A stretch of DNA of 64,000 nt from CAWBRT01 sp963814745 (lineage in GTDB: Bacteria > Acidobacteriota > Terriglobia > Terriglobales > Acidobacteriaceae). Under the pieces are notes generated by a model. It saw only the letters and a list, made by a program, of their open reading frames with translations. It was not told where the DNA came from and made no database searches. Positions 9,137 to 18,554 of this stretch are shown in pieces. The DNA is taken from positions 124,001 to 188,000 of the forward strand of contig CAWFEA010000001.1 in NCBI GenBank assembly GCA_963814745.1, given 5' to 3'. The translations under genes were made by a program, and so were the position numbers. Within the stretch, counting starts at the first letter, position 1. Each line of letters starts with the position of its first letter.

Positions 9137-10408
9137 ATGACTACCGCACTCGAACAGGAAATGCAGGAAAAGAATCCCTGGGAAGCACAGGCGGCGCGTT
9201 TTGAATACGCTGCCAGCAAACTCAATCTTGACAAAGGCCTGTGGAAGATCCTGAGTCAACCCAACCGCGAGATCATTGTTCACATCCCGGTGCAGATGGA
9301 CGACGGGCGCATGGAACTGTTTACCGGCTACCGCGTCCAGCACTCTACGGCCCGCGGCCCGGCTAAAGGCGGTCTTCGCTATTCGCCGGAAGTCAACCTC
9401 GACGAAGTGCGCGCCCTGGCCGCCTGGATGACCTGGAAGTGCGCGGTCGTCGATATTCCGTTCGGCGGCGCCAAGGGCGGGATCATCTGCGATCCGAAAA
9501 AGATGTCGCAGGGTGAATTGGAGCGCATGACGCGGCGCTACATGGCGGAGATGATCGAGTTCCTCGGGCCGGAAAAAGACGTCCCCGCGCCCGACGTTAA
9601 CACCAGCGAGCAGACCATGGCGTGGATGATGGACACGTATTCCATGCACATGCGGCAGACAGTCACGGCCTGCGTCACCGGCAAGCCAATCGAGATCGGC
9701 GGCTCGCGCGGACGCCGCGAGGCAACCGGACGCGGGGTGATGGTGGTGACCGACCAGGCCCTGAAGAAACTCGGCATGGATCGCGACTCCACGCGGGTGA
9801 TTGTGCAGGGCTTCGGCAACGTGGGCTCCAATGCCGCCCACCTGATGTTCCAAAACGGATACACGATTGTCGGCATCGCCGAATGGGACGGCGGGATTTA
9901 CAACCAGCACGGCATCGATCTCGACGCTCTCTGGGCATACCGCCAGGAGAAGGGCACGATTCACGGCTTCCCCGGCGCCGAAAAGTACAATTCCGCGGAA
10001 CTGCTGGTCACCGATTGCGAGGTTTTGATTCCGGCGGCCACCGAAAATGTGATTACCAGCAAGAACGCCGCCCAGGTGAAGGCAAAGATCCTGGTGGAGG
10101 GAGCCAACGGGCCGACCACCGCCCAGGCCGACAAGATACTGGGCGACAAAGGGGTGTTCATCGTTCCCGATATTCTCGCCAACGCCGGCGGTGTCACCAC
10201 CTCATATTTCGAGTGGGTGCAGGATCGCCAGGGCTATTTCTGGACTGAAGCGATGGTGAACGAGCGCCTCGACCACATCATGATTGAATCTTTCAACGAT
10301 GTCATCCGGTATGCGGAGAAGCACCAGGTCGACAACCGCACGGCCAGCTACATGTTGGCCATCGATCGCGTGGCCAGGGTGATGCGGCAACGTGGCATTT
10401 ACGCCTGA
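9137..10408 (+). CDS. Glu/Leu/Phe/Val dehydrogenase (glutamate dehydrogenase)
   Basis: A 423-residue hexameric-type dehydrogenase that interconverts glutamate and 2-oxoglutarate plus ammonium. The substrate-binding TARGPAKGGLRY (about 71-82) and the catalytic lysine in PFGGAKGGI (Lys113) are intact. The Rossmann domain has VQGFGNVGSNAA. The C-terminal block GVTTSYFEWVQDRQGYFW is typical of bacterial GDH. The start is the ATG at 9137 with GGAG six bases upstream; the frame extension to 9071 lacks support. It is transcribed from its own promoter, so probably monocistronic. Glutamate specificity over leucine is likely but not provable here. Confidence 0.92.
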   Translation: MTTALEQEMQEKNPWEAQAARFEYAASKLNLDKGLWKILSQPNREIIVHIPVQMDDGRMELFTGYRVQHSTARGPAKGGLRYSPEVNLDEVRALAAWMTWKCAVVDIPFGGAKGGIICDPKKMSQGELERMTRRYMAEMIEFLGPEKDVPAPDVNTSEQTMAWMMDTYSMHMRQTVTACVTGKPIEIGGSRGRREATGRGVMVVTDQALKKLGMDRDSTRVIVQGFGNVGSNAAHLMFQNGYTIVGIAEWDGGIYNQHGIDLDALWAYRQEKGTIHGFPGAEKYNSAELLVTDCEVLIPAATENVITSKNAAQVKAKILVEGANGPTTAQADKILGDKGVFIVPDILANAGGVTTSYFEWVQDRQGYFWTEAMVNERLDHIMIESFNDVIRYAEKHQVDNRTASYMLAIDRVARVMRQRGIYA

Positions 10409-10553
10409 GCAGGGCACCGGAAACATTGCCTGATGCGGGCGGTTCCGGCCTCTCAAACGCGCATTCGGCATCATTGCTTTCGGTAACCGGAGGGCGCATA
10501 ATCGTGACTTGGTGAAGGGGACGGCGTGTTGTGCCCCTTCTCCGGTCACCATC

Positions 10554-11207
10554 GTGAACCTCCCGAACTCCATCACGATTACCCGTATCTTTTGCGTTCC
10601 CGTCTTGATATGGGTGCTGGCGAGCAATTTCTTCCGAGGGTCGCATGGGGAGAAAGAGCTGGCTGCCTCCGGCGTGTTTATCCTGGCCTCCATGACGGAC
10701 GGCTTGGACGGATACCTGGCGAGAAAGCGCGAACAGGTCACTACCCTGGGGATGCTGCTGGATCCGCTGGCGGACAAGCTGCTGATTGCCGCGGCATTCA
10801 TCTCGCTGGTGCAGTTTACGCCCCGGCTGGTTCCCGCCTGGATGGCTGTCGTGATCATCGGCAGAGAGTTCCTGGTGAGCGGCTTGCGGGCGATCGCCGC
10901 TCAGGAAGGTTTCACGATTCAGGCGAGCGAGCTGGGCAAGTTCAAGATGGTTGTGCAGATCGTCTCGGTGGTAGCGGTTATTCTTGCCCATCGCTGGCCC
11001 TACTGGGCGGTAGGACCATTGATTCTGCCGATTGAGATCATTGCGCGATCGGCCACCTGGTTCATGGTGGCGCTCTCGCTGGTGTCGGCGGCCGATTATT
11101 TCATCGCATTCTGGGCCAAGATCGACAAAACGGCGACTCAAAAGCGGCAGCGCCGCCGCGTTTTTGTCCTGAATCGGCGTAAGGACAAGGATGTCCCGGC
11201 AACGTAG
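10554..11207 (+). CDS. pgsA: CDP-diacylglycerol--glycerol-3-phosphate 3-phosphatidyltransferase
   Basis: About 217 residues with several hydrophobic helices. It makes phosphatidylglycerol phosphate at the inner membrane. The CDP-alcohol phosphotransferase signature is complete: DGYLAR, eight residues, then GMLLDPLADK (D-G-x2-A-R-x8-G-x3-D-x3-D). I chose the GTG at 10554 because it gives the family N-terminus NLPNSITITRI; a TTG at 10509 would add 15 residues. The C-terminus is strongly basic (KRQRRRVFVLNRRK). It overlaps the frame of the following AMMECR1-type gene region only in spurious extension. Confidence 0.88.
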   Translation: MNLPNSITITRIFCVPVLIWVLASNFFRGSHGEKELAASGVFILASMTDGLDGYLARKREQVTTLGMLLDPLADKLLIAAAFISLVQFTPRLVPAWMAVVIIGREFLVSGLRAIAAQEGFTIQASELGKFKMVVQIVSVVAVILAHRWPYWAVGPLILPIEIIARSATWFMVALSLVSAADYFIAFWAKIDKTATQKRQRRRVFVLNRRKDKDVPAT

Positions 11208-11262
11208 TTTCCAGTGGCTGCTTCAGGCCGGGAATTGGAACCCGGCAACTGAGAACCGGCCG

Positions 11263-11796
11263 ATGAACGAGTACTCCGACGAAGAGCGAAAGATTCTGTT
11301 GTGCCTGGCGCACCGGGCAATCGCGGCCGAATTGCGCCGGGAGGAGCTGGACACGACGTCTCCATCCGCGCGCCTCGCCGAGCCCCGGGTGCATTCACCA
11401 CTCTGCATCGGTCTGGAGCCTTGCGCGGCTGCATCGGTTACGTCGTGCCACTCTTTTCGCTTTACCGAACCATAGCCGATACCGCAGTCGCGGCCGCGTT
11501 TCACGATCCTCGCTTTGCGCCGGTCACGGTCGATGAGCTTGCGGAGCTGCAGATCGAAATCAGCGTGCTCTCGCTGCCGGCGCCAATCGAGCCGGAGGAA
11601 GTTGAGGTTGGCCGCCACGGGTTGATTGTGACTCTTGGACAAGCGCGCGGGCTGCTGCTGCCTCAGGTCCCGCTGGAGTGGGGCTGGGACCGGGGGAAAT
11701 TCCTCTCGGAAACCTGCCGCAAAGCCAGCCTGCCAGGCGGACGCGTGGAAGCACGGTGCCAGCCTGGAAGCCTTTACGGCTGAGGTATTTGGCGAG
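11263..11796 (+). pseudogene. AMMECR1-domain protein (AmmeMemoRadiSam protein A type), two frameshifts
   Basis: The AMMECR1 domain is recognisable across three reading segments. Segment one (from the ATG at 11263) gives DEERKILLCLAHRAIAAELR and ends at LAEPR. A missing base near 11385-11392, apparently one G in a GGG run, moves the frame to GAFTTLHRSGALRGCIGYV, EISVLSLPAP and GRHGLIVTLG...LLPQVPLEWGWDR. An extra base near 11730-11740 returns it to DAWKHGASLEAFTAEVF. The two indels compensate, and no other lesion is visible. The restored frame stays open to 12072, overlapping the convergent neighbour, so the true end is uncertain. Either a sequencing artefact or recent decay. Confidence 0.75.
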
Positions 11797-11868
11797 AAAC
11801 AGCCCAGCGAGTCCGCTCGCCAACTGGTATACCCTTCCCCCCCAGCCTGCCCGGTAGCACCAACTCTT

Positions 11869-12777
11869 TCAGCGCTCGGTTTCCGGCGAAACCAAGTCCC
11901 CGACTTGCAGATTTTCCAGAGCCATGGTGACCAGGCAGGTTGCTGTATCCGGAGTTGCCGAAATCACCATCATCTCTCCCAAGCCCTTCACCGGCCAGTT
12001 CTTCATCGACTTTGGCGAGATAATCAACGGATGACGTTGCGTCTCGTCGTAGCCGGGAGTCATTCAGCGTGAGCCGGTTGTCTTCGGGCATCTTGCTGGG
12101 ATCGTAACTTCGGCTGATCCGCAGATAGTCTCCCGGCTTCAACCCAACTCTGGAGCCAAGATCGATGTAGACGATCTTATGCAGCCCAAAGATGTATCGA
12201 ATTCACTGGCCATAACAATCGTGCCATACCGCCTAGGCAGGGCAACGCCAAATACCTGAAACGGCGTGGTTCGGGGCAGTGCGGTGAAGCTGCCTTTGTC
12301 GTGGAAAGGTATCAACACGTCCCCGGCAGCAATCGGCTGGCAGCTCGCCTCGACCGTGGCAATCGCATAGCCATTCTCAATGCGGTCGATTCTGACGTGG
12401 CCCAACTCGGCATAGAGATGTCCGAGCTGATTCATCTGCTTGTTGTTCCGCGAAAGGTAATCATCGCGATTGGGATTGCGGATGTCGCGGACGACAGCGT
12501 AGCGCTCTCCAACCTCGTAGCCGGAGCCGGCCAGAAAGACGGTGTTTTTCGCGGTAAAGTGGTCCGACTCTGGTGAGCTGGTTCCACCCTGAATCGTCCG
12601 GCCAACCCCTATACGGTCACGGCTGATGAACCCCGCGCAATTGACGTCTTTGTAGCTGGTGTTGTAAGTAAAACCCAGAACCGCTGCGGTCTCCGAATGG
12701 TCGTGCAAGACCACTTGGCCTTGTTGCGCCAAGCCCGAGATAGCCCAAAGCACCAGCCAGATCGCCTGCCATTTCAT
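11869..12777 (-). pseudogene. exported protein of unknown function, two frameshifts
   Basis: A signal-peptide-bearing protein of roughly 300 residues (MKWQAIWLVLWAISGLAQQG) with a good ribosome-binding site, GGAGG six bases before the ATG at 12777. The first frame covers about 200 residues (GHVRIDRIENGYAIATVEAS, ASEFDTSLG). Near 12190 one base is missing; the next segment reads HKIVYIDLGSRVGLKPGDYL and SYDPSKMPEDNRLTLN. Near 12062 one extra base moves it to TPGYDETQRHPLIISPK and on to LQVGDLVSPETER. The indels compensate and the sequence is otherwise clean. I do not recognise the family. The second-half hydrophilic repeats suggest a periplasmic or envelope role. Confidence 0.65.
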
Positions 12778-13117
12778 AAATCACCTCCACCACAGGCGGA
12801 CACGTCACCGTGTGTGGCCTGGGAGCCTGCGAGCCGCCCCGTCTAACACTAAAGTGCCGGTCAAATTCCGGATTCCGGCAAAAGCCAGGAAACTGGCGGG
12901 CAGGACAAACGTCGCCAGCCGAACGCTAGCAGAGGTGTGGCTGCGGTTCAAGTGACGATTGGGCACTATATTGACCGCAGTGGTACGAGTTACGAATTTC
13001 TGCACTCGCTCAGCAACGATTTGTGAAAGGCTTACCCAAGGAGCAGCGAGTTTTCCACAGTACAGCAGTGATTCGTTGTTGCAGCATCGGAATGGCAGAT
13101 GTACAAAGGGAAAATCC
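12778..13117. other. intergenic region upstream of the XcyI-type cassette
   Basis: About 340 bp between the exported-protein gene (minus) and the methyltransferase gene (plus). It contains the GGAGG site of the minus-strand gene. GC content falls toward the restriction-modification genes. No credible coding frame or clear promoter was found. Confidence 0.45.
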
Positions 13118-13813
13118 ATGGCAACCGTTTTGCAACCCGTCCCGCGCTCCACGAAGCGGAGGGCAGCGGATGTATCGAAGATCTCTGAATACACACCGCT
13201 TCCGTCGGTCTGGTACGGGGAAGACGCTGAACTGTTGGAGCGCCTTCTTGCTTTCTATCCGCGAAAGGAGCCGGACAAGATTCTTGACGCCACAATAAAT
13301 CGAGGCCGTTTTTGGAGAGGCAGCAAACGCCCGGTAGTTGGCATGGACATCGATATCCGCTATAAGCCTGATGTGGTTGGGGACAATACGGATATGCCCT
13401 TCCCCGACGAGGATTTCGATGTCGTAGTTTATGACCCTCCACATATTCCGAATCAGGGCAAGGATAAGCAGAAGGATTTCAACACACGCTTTGGGCTGGT
13501 ACTCCGGTCATCGAAACAGAACCACTACACTTTTACGCACACTTTCCCGCCATTCTTGCGCGAGGCGTATCGGGTACTGAAGGACGAGGGTGTCCTTTTT
13601 TGCAAGATTACCGATTACGTCCACCATCATCGCTACCAGTGGGCGCATATCGAGCTAATCAATGCGGCCCGTGAAATCGGATTCATGCCCTGTGACTGCA
13701 TCGTGAAGATCCGCAAAGGACCAATAATTGACCCGAAGTGGAAAGTAGCACATCACAGCAGACGGCAGCATTGCTATTGGCTCATCTTCCGCAAATCCAG
13801 GAAATGTGAGTAA
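13118..13813 (+). CDS. DNA methyltransferase of an XcyI-type restriction-modification pair
   Basis: A compact 231-residue predicted SAM-dependent DNA methyltransferase. An LDATINRGRFW block (56-66) stands where motif I is expected. GMDIDIRYKPDVVGD supplies the acidic SAM-binding region, and the catalytic motif IV is DPPHIPN (106-112), with His replacing the usual Tyr of DPPY. Motif order is SAM-binding before catalytic. The start is the ATG at 13118 after GGGAAAATCC. It overlaps the restriction endonuclease gene by 8 bp, so the two are translationally linked. Base composition is lower in GC than the flanks, suggesting transfer. It presumably protects host sites from the partner enzyme; N4-cytosine or N6-adenine specificity cannot be told. 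Confidence 0.75.
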   Translation: MATVLQPVPRSTKRRAADVSKISEYTPLPSVWYGEDAELLERLLAFYPRKEPDKILDATINRGRFWRGSKRPVVGMDIDIRYKPDVVGDNTDMPFPDEDFDVVVYDPPHIPNQGKDKQKDFNTRFGLVLRSSKQNHYTFTHTFPPFLREAYRVLKDEGVLFCKITDYVHHHRYQWAHIELINAAREIGFMPCDCIVKIRKGPIIDPKWKVAHHSRRQHCYWLIFRKSRKCE

Positions 13814-14843
13814 CGTCGCAACCGTGACCCCGCAAGCAGAAGAGACCGAACCCGCTGATCTTCCTCCGAAAATCACGCTGCGTCCGCCAAGCCCCGCTCG
13901 GCAGGTGCAGTTCTATCAACTGTTGGTCGGCGCGCGCAAACAATGGTTCATGGATGCTCTTTCGGAAGCGCTCAGCCATCTGCAGCAAAAGACAGTAAAG
14001 GAACAGATTTGCAAGTTCGTGCCGGAAACTGCTCAGAAACTTCTTGCAGCTGCGGGGTTGCGGGATGAATTTGTTTTCCCAGTGCCTGCGGTGCTTGAAC
14101 AGAAGCCATCACTTGTCGGGTACTATCGGCTCTTGCTTGGGGCACCGCAAAAGAGCTTTTATAAGGGATCAACAGGAATGGGCAGATTTAAGAGCATGGA
14201 GGAGAATGACATAATCACGGAAAGGCAGAAAATATACCTGCCTGAATTTTGCCTGGCCGTGGCCAAGCCGCTAATGGAGTTGATTGAGCAGATACCGAAA
14301 ATTACCGAGCGTGAATTGCGCGAACTCCCGCTGTTGACCTATGGCTCCCAATTACAGGGCTCCAACAATACCCTAATTGGGAAAAAGGCCATGAAAGACG
14401 TGTTCTTATCCGTCGCGGAAGTCGTTGGGGAGTTTGCGGTTGAAAGAACCGACAGGAAGCTGAAAGTAAAAAATTCTGCTGGCCGAATCGTGGATATAAC
14501 GCTTTCGCACGACCCCGACGTGTGTATCCAAGAAGTGATGGGCCAGCAAATTCATCACAAGGTCGCCATCGAGGTCAAGGGCGGCACGGATGTCAGCAAC
14601 GCGCACAACCGTGCTGGCGAAGCCGAGAAATCGCACCAGAAAGCAAAGAAGGGAGGGTTCCCCGAATTCTGGACGGTCATCTCCAAGCAAGGCGTACAAC
14701 TATCCAAACTCGTAAGCGAATCGCCGACAACGAATCACTGGTTTGACGTAGCCGAGGTTCTTGCGCGAAAGGGCGGCGATTGGGAAGATTTTCGTCAGCG
14801 GTTGGCTGGTGCGGTTGGCATACCTGTGAAGGGGAAACGCTGA
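13806..14843 (+). CDS. type II restriction endonuclease, XcyI family
   Basis: A 345-residue endonuclease resembling the XcyI/Cfr9I family, whose characterised members cut CCCGGG. The PD-(D/E)xK core is visible: HDPDV (Pro-Asp at 237-238), then AIEVKGG (Glu256, Lys258). Family blocks ELPLLTYGSQLQGSNNT, TDVSNAHNRAGEAEKSH and SPTTNHWFDVAEVL are present. It overlaps the methyltransferase gene by 8 bp on the same strand. The length fits the family and there is no sign of damage. Recognition of CCCGGG is inferred from family membership only. The lower GC of both genes fits horizontal acquisition. Confidence 0.85.
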   Translation: MSNVATVTPQAEETEPADLPPKITLRPPSPARQVQFYQLLVGARKQWFMDALSEALSHLQQKTVKEQICKFVPETAQKLLAAAGLRDEFVFPVPAVLEQKPSLVGYYRLLLGAPQKSFYKGSTGMGRFKSMEENDIITERQKIYLPEFCLAVAKPLMELIEQIPKITERELRELPLLTYGSQLQGSNNTLIGKKAMKDVFLSVAEVVGEFAVERTDRKLKVKNSAGRIVDITLSHDPDVCIQEVMGQQIHHKVAIEVKGGTDVSNAHNRAGEAEKSHQKAKKGGFPEFWTVISKQGVQLSKLVSESPTTNHWFDVAEVLARKGGDWEDFRQRLAGAVGIPVKGKR

Positions 14844-14979
14844 CAGGCAATCCGTACCGTGCGGTGACTAGAATAGCCGTTTGCCCCCTTAACTAACTAT
14901 ATTATGTGCCGTAATTAGCGTTGAAAATCCTCTATTATCGGTTGCAACTGTCGCGACGCATCTGTACCATTCCCCGGGA

Positions 14980-16797
14980 ATGAGCGTGTCATCAATCCAG
15001 TTAGCCAGCCGAATGTTGCGGCTCCGTTTGCCCAAGGTATGCGTCTGTCTGAGCGCGGCCGATGCGGGTGATCTTTTCTACCGGGCCGACCTGCAGGTTC
15101 GGGAGAACAACTTCCTGGAATTCAGGCTCGATTACCTGAAGAATCCGATCAGCGCCATTCCCGGCCTGAAGCGTTTTTTTGAGTACCGCCCGGATGCCAT
15201 CGGCATCGCCACCTGCCGGCGGGCGGCCAACGGGGGCAAGTTTCACGGTTCGTTGAGCGCTCAAATCGACGTCCTGATCAAAGCGGCCGGGGCTGGCTGC
15301 CAGATACTCGATCTCGAAGTGGAAGGCGCGGAGGCGTTGAAGACGGCTGATTTGGACCGGCTGCGCGCGACTGCTTCGCTGCTGCTTTCGTCCCACAATT
15401 TCAAGCAAACCAAGGACCTCGATAAAGTTCTCGAGCGCATGACGGCATTCTCGCCGGAGTTTTACAAGGTGGTGACGACGGCAACCTCACTGCACGACAA
15501 CGTGGAAATGTTGAATTTTCTGCAGAAGCATAAAGACGATCGTGCCGTGCTGGGAATGTGCATGGGCGAACAGGGAGCGATCAGCCGCGTGCTGTCGGTT
15601 CGCGCCGGAGCCGCGTTTACCTTTGCCGCCCCAAGCCAGGGGGAGCCGACCGCGGACGGGCAGATCAGCGCCCGCGAAATGCAGGAAACGTATCGTGTCA
15701 ATCAACTCGACGCCGCCACCAGGATCTACGGAGTAGCCGCCAATCCAGTTCGGCATTCGCTGTCGCCGGCGCTTATCAATACCGCCATGCGGCGGGAAAA
15801 CGTCAACGCCGTCTATCTGCCGCTGCTGGTCGAGTCGCTGGACGACCTGTTGGCCTGCGTGCGCGAAATTCCCATACACGGGCTTAGCGTCACCATGCCG
15901 TTCAAGCAACAGATCCTGCCGTTCCTCGACCGCTCGGAGCAGCTTACGGCGGCCACCGGCTCATGCAACACGGTAGTGCGCAGCCAGGACGGGCAACTGA
16001 TCGGATTTAATACGGACATACAGGGCATTCTCGCCCCGCTAGAGGCCCGCTTGAGCCTGTCCGGCGCCGATGCGCTGGTGATTGGCGCAGGCGGCGCGGC
16101 GCGCTCGGCGGTTTACGCGCTAAAGCAGCGGGGAGCCAAGGTTTACATTTTGAATCGCACGTCGGCCAACGCCCAGAAGCTGGCCAAGCAGTTTGAAGTC
16201 AACACCGTGAAGCGCAGCGACTTGGCGAAAATGCAGTTCGCGGTGGCGATTAACACCACTCCGGTTGGGATGGGCGGTTCGACGGAATCGCCGCTCAACG
16301 AGAAAGAATTGAAGTCGGTGCGGTGCATTTTCGACCTGGTTTACAACCCAGCCGAAACGCGGCTGCTGCAGATGGCGCGGGCGCAAGGCATTCCGACCAT
16401 TAGTGGAGTGGAGATGTTCGTCCATCAGGGTGCGCGCCAGTTCGAGATATGGACGGGAAAGCCCGCGCCAGTCGAGGCGATGCGCGGCGCCGTGCTGCGC
16501 CAGTTAGGGGTTCGCGGGCCAATCGCGTCTGCAGCGCCGCCCCGCCCGCTGGTCGAGCGCGCCGAGGCTCTCCCGCCGCCCCCGCCCGTAGCGCCTCCGG
16601 CACAAGTTGCGGAGAAGCCGAAGGCCGGGGCCAAATCCAATTCTGACGACGCTACGAAACAGAAGAAACCGGCTCCGACAGCGAATGCGAAGACTTCAAG
16701 TAAGGCGGCAAAATCCAAGGCCGCCGAAAAGCCAGCCGCCCCCGCCGCAGTTACCAAGAACGCCGCGGTCGCCAAGAAGAAGAGTGCTCGCAAATAA
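14980..16797 (+). CDS. aroDE: bifunctional 3-dehydroquinate dehydratase / shikimate dehydrogenase
   Basis: A 605-residue fusion performing two consecutive steps of the shikimate pathway. Residues about 15-235 are type I dehydroquinase with the catalytic His in LLSSHNFK (His139) and the Schiff-base lysine in EFYKVVTTA (Lys163). Residues about 248-510 are shikimate dehydrogenase with GVAANPVRHSLSPALIN, Lys309 in TMPFKQQ, GFNTD (Asp346) and the NADP motif VIGAGGAARSA. A tail of about 90 residues is rich in Pro, Ala and Lys (for example KPKAGAKSNSDD, KKKSARK), resembling histone H1-like low-complexity tails. The gene order in the protein matches the plant DHQ-SDH arrangement. Confidence 0.93.
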   Translation: MSVSSIQLASRMLRLRLPKVCVCLSAADAGDLFYRADLQVRENNFLEFRLDYLKNPISAIPGLKRFFEYRPDAIGIATCRRAANGGKFHGSLSAQIDVLIKAAGAGCQILDLEVEGAEALKTADLDRLRATASLLLSSHNFKQTKDLDKVLERMTAFSPEFYKVVTTATSLHDNVEMLNFLQKHKDDRAVLGMCMGEQGAISRVLSVRAGAAFTFAAPSQGEPTADGQISAREMQETYRVNQLDAATRIYGVAANPVRHSLSPALINTAMRRENVNAVYLPLLVESLDDLLACVREIPIHGLSVTMPFKQQILPFLDRSEQLTAATGSCNTVVRSQDGQLIGFNTDIQGILAPLEARLSLSGADALVIGAGGAARSAVYALKQRGAKVYILNRTSANAQKLAKQFEVNTVKRSDLAKMQFAVAINTTPVGMGGSTESPLNEKELKSVRCIFDLVYNPAETRLLQMARAQGIPTISGVEMFVHQGARQFEIWTGKPAPVEAMRGAVLRQLGVRGPIASAAPPRPLVERAEALPPPPPVAPPAQVAEKPKAGAKSNSDDATKQKKPAPTANAKTSSKAAKSKAAEKPAAPAAVTKNAAVAKKKSARK

Positions 16798-16900
16798 GTT
16801 TGCTGCTTGAGCCTGAAGCAAAGCAGCTTCGGCGGTGGTTATCGCGGAATGAGGTTGCTGTCGCCGAGCGAGGCCTGGACCGTCAGGGCGGATCCGGGTG

Positions 16901-18010
16901 TCACGAGACCTCTGTCTTCCGGTCCAGTTCCGAGCAAAGGATAACGCGATTGCGGCCGCCGCGCTTGGCTTCATAGAGCGCGGCATCGGCGGCTTCAATC
17001 AGGTCGCGCTTGAACTGGGCGTCCTGCGGGAACACCGCGATTCCCAGGCTGATCGTCATCTTCACGACTTCCGAGGGCGAGCCGGCGAAGAAGCGCGCCG
17101 CTTCCACCGCCTTGCGCAGGCGCTGGGCGACCCGATAGGCGCCCACGCTGTTCGTCTCCGGAAGAATAAGCACGAATTCTTCGCCGCCGTACCGGGCGAC
17201 GGTATCGATCTGGCGCATGTCCTTCATCAGGACCGAGGAAATGTCGCGCAGAAGCACGTCGCCGACGTGGTGGCCGTGAGTATCGTTGAGGATCTTAAAA
17301 TGATCGATGTCGATCATCACCAGCGCCAGCGGACCCTTGCTGCGCTCGGCGCGCTTGATTTCGCGATCGAGCTGAGTTTCAAAGTAGCCGCGCGTTTTCA
17401 TGGCGGTCAGAAAATCAGTAAAGGCCAACTTGATCAGGGCCTCATTGGCGAAATCGCGGGTCAGCAGATTCTCCACCACCAGCGACAGAATCCACAGCAA
17501 TTGCGCATCTTCTTCGCTGAAACTGGCGCGGCTCGGCCCGAACAGCAGCATGGACCCCATCACGCGGGTGCGCACGAAGAGCGGCAGGATCAGAACCGAT
17601 TCGGCGCCCACGGCGTCGAGCAGCAGATCGACCTGGCCGTGCGCTCCGCGGGGAACGATCATGGGCCGCTGAAACTTGGCACTCCAGAAATTGAGCAGAT
17701 TGCCGCGGTCAAAAGTCTCCTGGTCGGGCGTCTCCAAATTGCGCGTGACCCGCAAATGCATCTGCTGTTGCTCTTCGTCCCAGAAAAAGACGAGGCCGCG
17801 GTCGTAAGGAATGATCTCGCTTGCCATGTCGCAAACGAGGTTCAAGGCAGGTTCCAGTTGCAATTCGAGTCCAGCCAGCATGCTCATGCGCACGATCACG
17901 TTCATGGCGTGCCAACGGCGCTGCACGGTCTCGCGACTCATCTCCGAAAATACCTGGACCACGAACTGTTCGGGTGCAAAGAAACTCGCGGCCTGGGAGT
18001 CGGATGCCAT
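16901..18010 (-). CDS. GAF-GGDEF diguanylate cyclase
   Basis: A 369-residue predicted cyclic-di-GMP synthase. An N-terminal GAF-like sensor region spans about 40-190 (for example LVCDMASEIIPYDRGLVFFW). The GGDEF domain has the active-site GGEEF at about 275-279, and a product-inhibition site RQID (RxxD) lies five residues before it. The IDIDHFKILNDTHGHHVGD segment is typical. The usual DxLTGLxNRR is altered to TDFLTAMKTRGYF. No transmembrane helix is seen, so the protein is probably cytosolic. I chose the ATG at 18010; the extension to 18070 is unsupported. The signal sensed by GAF is unknown. Confidence 0.9.
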   Translation of the reverse strand: MASDSQAASFFAPEQFVVQVFSEMSRETVQRRWHAMNVIVRMSMLAGLELQLEPALNLVCDMASEIIPYDRGLVFFWDEEQQQMHLRVTRNLETPDQETFDRGNLLNFWSAKFQRPMIVPRGAHGQVDLLLDAVGAESVLILPLFVRTRVMGSMLLFGPSRASFSEEDAQLLWILSLVVENLLTRDFANEALIKLAFTDFLTAMKTRGYFETQLDREIKRAERSKGPLALVMIDIDHFKILNDTHGHHVGDVLLRDISSVLMKDMRQIDTVARYGGEEFVLILPETNSVGAYRVAQRLRKAVEAARFFAGSPSEVVKMTISLGIAVFPQDAQFKRDLIEAADAALYEAKRGGRNRVILCSELDRKTEVS

Positions 18011-18554
18011 AAATACTCGCGGCGGGCGAGCCGCCCAGTCAGGGACCGGAGCCCAGCCTCTGCCGCACAATATAGGAATCTTAGATGCAAGTAGATGTGT
18101 TTCGTGAGGTTAACTTTGCCCGATTTGCCGGGATGGGACCTCGAAGGTAAATTCTGAGGCTGGCCGACCACGAAACGAGCCATGGAAACCGACCAGCACC
18201 GGTTCAGGAGATTGCCCAACCCATCATTTTACGGTTCGCCGTGTACCGTGCAATCAATAATCCGAAGTATTCACTCATGATTTCTAAGCTTAGAATCCGG
18301 GACCGGACGGCCCGGCCGAAGCTTAGGGCGCAAAAGCCGCGTTGGGAAGTCCTTTCGGCGTGCAACTGGGTTGCTATTAGCGCGCAAGAAGAAGTAGGAT
18401 AATGTCGGGTTTGCTATCTACATGCTCGTCCAGAATCACAAAGGAGCTGTCTCCGTTCCCTCTGCTCGTTCCGGGAAAATTTCATTCGACTTGCGGCATT
18501 ATCCCCCTTCCGCGGCGCTATCTCCACTCGCCCGGGTTCTCTGGAGACATGGAA
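18011..18554. other. intergenic region with a 14-bp perfect palindrome
   Basis: About 540 bp separate the divergent GGDEF and GvpL/F-like genes. A perfect palindrome TTCTAAGCTTAGAA lies at 18282-18295. No coding frame is convincing; the frame upstream of 18555 lacks a ribosome-binding site and similarity. Confidence 0.45.

Noticed and set aside
11263..12777. Programmed frameshifting as explanation for the two convergent broken genes
   Set aside because: No slippery heptamer or pseudoknot is seen at the four break points, and each pair of indels compensates, which fits error or decay better.
12805..13194. Minus-strand frame over the XcyI cassette start
   Set aside because: It is antisense to the methyltransferase gene and lacks any motif.
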